DNA from: an uncultured Eubacteriales bacterium
GTDB taxonomy: Bacteria; Bacillota; Clostridia; Oscillospirales; Acutalibacteraceae
Length of the DNA stretch: 10,112 nucleotides
Assembly: GCA_900317795.1 (NCBI GenBank)
Contig: ONIF01000049.1
Span: 1 to 10,112, forward strand
Reading direction: 5' to 3'
Position numbers and translations under genes: made by a program. Shown one piece after another: positions 6,147 through 10,112 of the stretch. The notes below the pieces were generated by a model. It saw nothing but the letters and a program-made list of their open reading frames with translations, made no database searches and had not been told where the DNA came from. Every line of letters starts with the position of its first letter. The first letter of the stretch is position 1.

Positions 6147-6336
6147 AAAATTAACGGCACTTTTATTTGTCGTAACACTTGGTCTTGTCAGTTTAACAGC
6201 CTGTACAAATAGTGTATCGGGTAAGGATAAAAACTCATTTGCAGTATCGGACAGCGAAAAAAACTGTTGCCACGAAAAATTCAACTGCTGTGAAAATAAA
6301 GAAAATTCGCATATTCCCGATTGCTGCGGAGAATAA
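6136..6336 (+). CDS. Small lipoprotein with three Cys-Cys pairs
   Basis: The 66-residue product has a basic, hydrophobic signal sequence (MKHRKLTALLFVVTLGLVSL) and a lipobox L-T-A-C with the lipidated Cys at residue 23. The mature part is short and polar, and carries CC pairs at 44-45, 51-52 and 63-64 among His, Glu, Asp and Lys residues (NCCHEKFNCC, then DCCGE at the C-terminus). It should sit on the outer face of the cytoplasmic membrane. I know no family for it. Paired cysteines suggest binding of a metal or thiol exchange with a disulfide or persulfide substrate, inferred only. The ATG at 6136 is chosen because the signal peptide begins there and a GGAAAGG site lies upstream; an in-frame ATG at 6082 would put the signal sequence in mid-protein. 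It overlaps the S-component gene by 11 bases and precedes the binding-protein gene by 26. Confidence 0.8.
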   Translation: MKHRKLTALLFVVTLGLVSLTACTNSVSGKDKNSFAVSDSEKNCCHEKFNCCENKENSHIPDCCGE

Positions 6337-6362
6337 AATTCAATTATGAAAGGAAAATGGAA

Positions 6363-7475
6363 ATGAATAAGAAAATTACTGCTGCATTTTTGGCAGCCAC
6401 ACTTACAATAACAGCCTTGGCAGGCTGCAATGACGTTTCAGAAAATACATCTTCAAACAACAATGATAATTCAACCTCAAATAGTACAACATCAAATTCA
6501 CTCGAAAAAACAAGCTTTAATCTCGGGCATCTCAATTCAACGGCACATCTTCTCGGATTTGTCGCAAAAGAGGAGGGATATTTTGAGGAAGAAGGACTTG
6601 ATGTGACACTTACGTTATTTTCGTCAGCGGCAGAGCTTTCAACGGGACTTGAATCCGAAAAATTAGATGTTGCCTTTATCGGTTCTGTACCGTCAATCAC
6701 TTTTCAGAGCAAGGGACATGATTTGACAATTTTCGGTGGTGCTATGACAAACGGTCACGGTTATGTTATCAAACCCGAATATGTTGAGGGACTGAGTGAA
6801 TGGGACGTTTCCATTCTGAAAGGAAGAAATGTCGCTTCTGTTAAAAACAGCGTACAAGATGCGGAATTGCAGATACTTCTGAAAGACAAGGGTATTGAAA
6901 TAGGTGAGGGTGAGGACAAAGTAAATATTGTTTATTTCGACAGCCAGAAAGATGCATATAACGCTCTCCAAAATGACACAATTGACGCTGTATCGGCATA
7001 TTCACCCTATACATCACTTGCCGAAAGTCAGGGATATAAAATCGTTTATCGCTGCTCGGAAGAACCTTTGCTTGAAAATCAGCCCTGCTGCCGTCAGGTA
7101 GCTTCAACGGAGGCTCTTGAAAAATATCCGAATTCCTATCAAGCATTTGAAAGAGCATTGATAAAAGCCTATAAATTTACACAGGAAAATCAAGAACAGA
7201 CCGTCAAAGACGTTAAAAAATACATTGACATTGAAGAAGATTTGATTAACACGGAAATATATGGAGGTTACGGCACATCAGTTCCCGATCCCGACAAGCA
7301 GGGTACAGTAGCTTTGAAAAATTCCATCGTAGAGCTTGGCTATACGGAAGATTATGATATAGATAAGCTCTATAATACGGATATTTATAAAAATGCCCTT
7401 GAAAGTCTGATTGCAGAAAATCCCGATGATAAAATTTATGAGGAATTGAAAAAACATTTTGATGAATTTGAATGA
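6363..7475 (+). CDS. ABC transporter substrate-binding lipoprotein, NMT1/SsuA type
   Basis: This 370-residue secreted lipoprotein has signal peptide MNKKITAAFLAATLTITALA, lipobox ALAGC with Cys22, and a Ser/Asn/Thr-rich tether to about residue 47. The two-lobed periplasmic-binding fold follows: NLGHLNSTAHLLGFVAKEEG, YFEEEGLDV, ESEKLDVAFIGSVPS and LKGRNVASV are typical of NitT/TauT-type binding proteins for sulfonates, nitrate or pyrimidine precursors. It delivers the ligand to the permease encoded downstream. CSEEPLLENQPCCRQ at 231-245 includes the Pro-Cys-Cys seen in part of this family. The start at 6363 has an AAAGG site at good spacing; earlier in-frame ATGs at 6321 and 6357 would put extra charged residues before the signal peptide. 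The ligand cannot be read from sequence; the leader suggests a sulfur compound. Confidence 0.88.
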   Translation: MNKKITAAFLAATLTITALAGCNDVSENTSSNNNDNSTSNSTTSNSLEKTSFNLGHLNSTAHLLGFVAKEEGYFEEEGLDVTLTLFSSAAELSTGLESEKLDVAFIGSVPSITFQSKGHDLTIFGGAMTNGHGYVIKPEYVEGLSEWDVSILKGRNVASVKNSVQDAELQILLKDKGIEIGEGEDKVNIVYFDSQKDAYNALQNDTIDAVSAYSPYTSLAESQGYKIVYRCSEEPLLENQPCCRQVASTEALEKYPNSYQAFERALIKAYKFTQENQEQTVKDVKKYIDIEEDLINTEIYGGYGTSVPDPDKQGTVALKNSIVELGYTEDYDIDKLYNTDIYKNALESLIAENPDDKIYEELKKHFDEFE

Positions 7476-7491
7476 TACGAGATGAGTGTAT

Positions 7492-8298
7492 ATGAGTAAA
7501 ATTGAGATAAATCATTTAACGGTGGACTATACCGAAAAGAAAAAAAGTTTTACTGCGTTGAAAGATGTAAGTTTCTCCATTGAGGAGGGCGAATTTGTCA
7601 GCGTGATAGGCTCAAGCGGCTGCGGAAAAAGTACTCTTTTGAGTATATTGGAGGGTATCAATACCCCGACTGACGGTGAAATTCTTATCAACGGTGAAAA
7701 AATAAAAGGCACGGGTACGGACAGAGGAGTGGTATTTCAGCATTATTCTCTGTTTCCGTGGATGACCGCAAGAAAAAATGTTGCTTTCGGGATAAAGCAG
7801 GTCAACCATTCCGCAAGCCGTTCGGAGAGATATAAAATAGCTGATGAATTTCTCGATAAAGTCGGATTGGAGCAGTTCAAAAATAAATATCCGTCACAGC
7901 TTTCGGGAGGTATGCAGCAGAGAGTTGCTATTGCGAGAGCATTGGCAATGGATACCGATATATTGCTGATGGACGAGCCGTTTGGTGCGATAGATGCAAA
8001 AAACCGCACTATATTGCAAGAATTATTGCTTGAATTATGGGAAAGTGCCACACCGAGAAAGACCGTTGTATTTGTCACACATGATATAGATGAAGCAATA
8101 CTTCTTTCGGATAAAATCGTTATGATGACGGCAAATCCCGGGCGTGTCTATCGTGAATTGAAAGTTCCTTTTGACCGCCCGAGAAATCGTTCGGAATTGG
8201 TGCAGACAAAGGAATACAATCAATTCAGAAATAATCTTTTATTACTCTTTTATAGTGATATTGCGGATAAAATCGGTGGTGAGGAGGTAGTTTTGTAA
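7492..8298 (+). CDS. ABC transporter ATP-binding protein, SsuB/TauB type
   Basis: This is the cytoplasmic ATPase of the importer, 268 residues. Walker A is GSSGCGKST (40-48), the Q-loop is FQHYSLFPW with Q83, the signature is LSGGMQQR (137-144), Walker B is ILLMDEPFGAID (157-168) and the switch histidine is H197 in VTHD. The LFPWMTARKNVAFG stretch and the C-terminal NPGRVYRELKVPFDRPR segment are characteristic of the nitrate/sulfonate/taurine subfamily. ATG at 7492 is preferred over an in-frame GTG at 7486; the ribosome site GATGAG is weak, which fits coupling to the gene 16 bases upstream. The stop TAA shares its last base with the permease start. The only cysteine is in the Walker A loop. 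Confidence 0.96.
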   Translation: MSKIEINHLTVDYTEKKKSFTALKDVSFSIEEGEFVSVIGSSGCGKSTLLSILEGINTPTDGEILINGEKIKGTGTDRGVVFQHYSLFPWMTARKNVAFGIKQVNHSASRSERYKIADEFLDKVGLEQFKNKYPSQLSGGMQQRVAIARALAMDTDILLMDEPFGAIDAKNRTILQELLLELWESATPRKTVVFVTHDIDEAILLSDKIVMMTANPGRVYRELKVPFDRPRNRSELVQTKEYNQFRNNLLLLFYSDIADKIGGEEVVL

Positions 8299-9284
8299 TG
8301 AATATACCGGCAGATACTATACCGTCAGTAAAAGCTGACAGGAAAATAAAAATCAATTCCGAACTGAAAACGGAGTTTTTAAAGAGATATTTCAGAGTTG
8401 TTCACGGATTGTTTGCTGTACTCATACTGATACAATTTTTGCCCGATAAGCTCACAACGGATACTTATACTTCTTATGTAATATGGTTTGCAGTGGGAGT
8501 TGAAGTTATTACAATCATATTTTCGGCACTTATCAAAAAAATCGGAAGTCTGAATTTATTTACTGATATAGTTGCTTTTATCTATGGATTTCTGATTTTA
8601 TGGACATTGGCAACAGCAAAATTCAATCTGCTGAAAGCGGCACTGTTTCCGCCCCCCGGAAAAGTTTTCTGGCAGTTCGTTGATGATTACGATAAAATTT
8701 TAGTCAATATACAAAGTTCGGTCGGAATTATTCTGCAAGGATATTTATTGGCACTGATTATAGCGATACCGTTGGGATTGTTTCTCGGCTGGAATGCAAG
8801 GCTTGGCAGTTCGGCAACATATATATCAAAATTTTTGGGTGCAATTCCGCCTATCGTATATATCCCCTATGGAATAGCACTTTTACCGACATTTAAAAGC
8901 GTATCGGTATTTGTAATATTTCTTGCTACATTTTGGCCTGTACTCAGCGGAACAATGAGTGGTGTAATGAATGTTGAAAAAAAGACGATAGATTCCGCAA
9001 AGGTTTTGAACGTGGGTAAATTCACCATGATGTTTTCGGTAATTCTCCCCGCATCGCTTCAGCAGATATTTATAGGCTGCAATCAGGGCTTGACAGTTTC
9101 ATTCGTACTTCTCACATCAGCCGAAATGATAGGTGCACAGAGCGGTCTTGGCTATTATATCAAAAATTACTCGGATTTCGGAGATTATACAAGAACGATA
9201 GTCGGCTTGATAGTGGTCGGAATCGTAATAGTGATAATATCATTTGTAGGAACACACAGATATATAGTTGTAGAGATAACATAG
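8298..9284 (+). CDS. ABC transporter permease, NitT/TauT type; C-terminus replaced at a join
   Basis: This is the membrane subunit of the importer, 328 codons as it stands. Three hydrophobic segments (about 33-49, 58-79, 89-107) precede a FPPPGKVFWQF motif that usually follows the first helix in this family, so about 80 residues with two helices are extra at the N-terminus. The core helices start near 139. The coupling loop facing the ATPase is around 231-258 (DSAKVLNVGKFTMMFSVILP) and ends in a typical ILPASLQQIFIG. GLGYYI...DFGDYTRTIVGLI and the last helix to about residue 316 are normal. After IIVIISF-like sequence the tail VGTHRYIVVEIT is not the usual basic C-terminus, and from about 9251 another frame encodes an unrelated protein. 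The true end is therefore missing. Confidence 0.9.
   Translation: MNIPADTIPSVKADRKIKINSELKTEFLKRYFRVVHGLFAVLILIQFLPDKLTTDTYTSYVIWFAVGVEVITIIFSALIKKIGSLNLFTDIVAFIYGFLILWTLATAKFNLLKAALFPPPGKVFWQFVDDYDKILVNIQSSVGIILQGYLLALIIAIPLGLFLGWNARLGSSATYISKFLGAIPPIVYIPYGIALLPTFKSVSVFVIFLATFWPVLSGTMSGVMNVEKKTIDSAKVLNVGKFTMMFSVILPASLQQIFIGCNQGLTVSFVLLTSAEMIGAQSGLGYYIKNYSDFGDYTRTIVGLIVVGIVIVIISFVGTHRYIVVEIT
9241..9262. other. Probable assembly join, permease to beta-helix protein
   Basis: Permease homology in one frame ends near 9250. The beta-helix frame, offset by one base, becomes convincing at about 9251 (NTQIYSCRDN). No terminator, promoter, RBS or start codon separates them, which argues against a natural gene boundary. 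Confidence 0.6.
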
Positions 9285-10112
9285 TTGGAATATACGGAAA
9301 ATCACATAAAATTTATTTATCTGATTGTAATATTTACGATATTGCTAGTGGGTTTTATATTGAAAAAGGGTCGAACGACATAATGCTCTCAAATTGTAAG
9401 ATTGGTGATATCAAAGGGAAACTATTCCCCAAAGTAGAGAGTCCTCTATTGCTTGAAAAATGTACAATAACACACGACAAGGATGAATCTGGTGACAAAT
9501 CAAACGTCATATTAAGAAATTGCCAATGGATTGTTCCAGCAAATACGAAACAAGAGCCCATTGAAATTAGGCAGCATTCTGCCGATTCAATTGTAAATGC
9601 TGAAAAAAAGCAAGAAAAAACAGATCCACTTATTAATGCAGATTATGCGGTATTCGATGATGTTTTATATTTCGATGAAAGTATAAGTCTAAATGAAAGA
9701 GAAGGTTTCATAGATAAGACAGGACGTGTGGTAATTCCTTTCTCGTATGATGTTACCGATGATTTCAAGGATGGGTTAGCTCAGGTGATAATTAATGATA
9801 AATACGGATTCATTGATAAAACTGGGAAAATGGTGATTCCATGCAAATATGATTTTGCTTCTGAATCCTTCTATGAAGGGTTGGCTCGTGTGGAGATTAA
9901 AGAGAAACTCGGATTCATTAACAAAACCGGCCGAAAAGTTATACCATTAAAATACGATTCTGCACTTGATTTTAAGGAAGGCTTGGCAAGAGTAGAATTA
10001 AAAGGCAAACTAGGTTTTATAGACAAAACGGGGCGTGTCGTAATTCCATTTATTTACGATAAAGTTGGTGAATTTAATGAAGGATTGGCAGATGTTGTAC
10101 ATAATGGGAAAA
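9251..10112 (+). CDS. Beta-helix plus WG-repeat protein, partial at both ends
   Basis: From about 9251 to the window end one frame stays open for 287 codons. The first part (to about 9529) has the Asn- and Cys-rich ladder of a right-handed parallel beta-helix (RNTQIYSCRDN, IYLSDCNIYDIASGFYIE, IMLSNCKIGDI, LLLEKCTI, VILRNCQW). A charged linker (EKKQEKTDP) follows, then WG repeats from 9704. WG-repeat proteins are widespread and mostly uncharacterised; the repeats probably form a binding surface. The N-terminus is lost at the join with the permease gene and the C-terminus lies outside the window. Base use is more AT-rich than in the sulfur cluster, and the class is frequent in Bacteroidetes and in Firmicutes of gut origin. 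It has no evident link to the neighbouring operon. Confidence 0.75.
9704..10112 (+). repeat. Four tandem WG repeats of 34-35 codons
   Basis: Repeat units begin at 9704, 9806, 9911 and 10013. Each opens with GF-I-(D/N)-KTG followed by V-IP-x-x-YD and closes with F-(K/N/Y)-(D/E)-GLA-x-V. The last unit is cut by the window edge. The DNA is only moderately conserved between units, so the array is old and under protein-level selection. Confidence 0.85.

Noticed and set aside
1..10112. CRISPR array, tRNA, rRNA, insertion sequence or att site
   Set aside because: No regularly spaced direct repeats, RNA gene signatures, transposase motifs or flanking terminal repeats were seen; the only repeats are the protein-level WG units.

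Overview
The core of this window (about 860-9250) is a continuous, plus-strand stretch of low-GC Firmicutes-type DNA. Gene content, protein sequences and AGGAG-type ribosome sites suggest a gut Clostridia of the Ruminococcus type (inference). It is a sulfur-amino-acid island. Both ends look like foreign pieces joined on by assembly: the left 860 bases are a patchwork of three unrelated fragments (hisD, an Ig/PKD-like surface protein, ssb), and the right end beyond about 9250 is part of a beta-helix/WG-repeat protein. Several of these fragments look Bacteroidales-like. I read the joins as assembly chimeras at short shared words, not as biology.

Cluster 1 (about 859-5323) is a tight operon: the C-terminal part of a SAM-dependent methyltransferase, luxS, a trans-sulfuration gamma-lyase (mccB-like), an O-acetylserine/cystathionine beta-synthase-type enzyme (mccA-like), a LysR regulator and an amidohydrolase. 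Stops and starts overlap or lie a few bases apart. The set resembles the ubiG-mccB-mccA-luxS operon of clostridia. It recycles S-adenosylhomocysteine-derived homocysteine to cysteine.

Between the clusters (5321-5588) is a compact control region. It holds a perfect 19-base palindrome at the amidohydrolase stop codon, repeated CCTAT elements, a near-consensus extended -10 promoter, a 31-codon reading frame with six cysteine codons, and a strong intrinsic terminator. Three mutually exclusive pairings can be drawn, in the arrangement of a classical amino-acid attenuator. The most interesting inference in the window is a cysteine-codon attenuator controlling cluster 2.

Cluster 2 (5592-about 9250) encodes an ECF-type S-component-like membrane protein, a 66-residue lipoprotein with three Cys-Cys pairs, and an ABC importer of the nitrate/sulfonate/taurine type (lipoprotein binding protein, ATPase, permease). 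The permease C-terminus is lost at the right join. The leader and the context suggest import of a sulfur-containing nutrient when cysteine is scarce. The transport proteins carry almost no cysteine, in contrast with the leader and the small lipoprotein.
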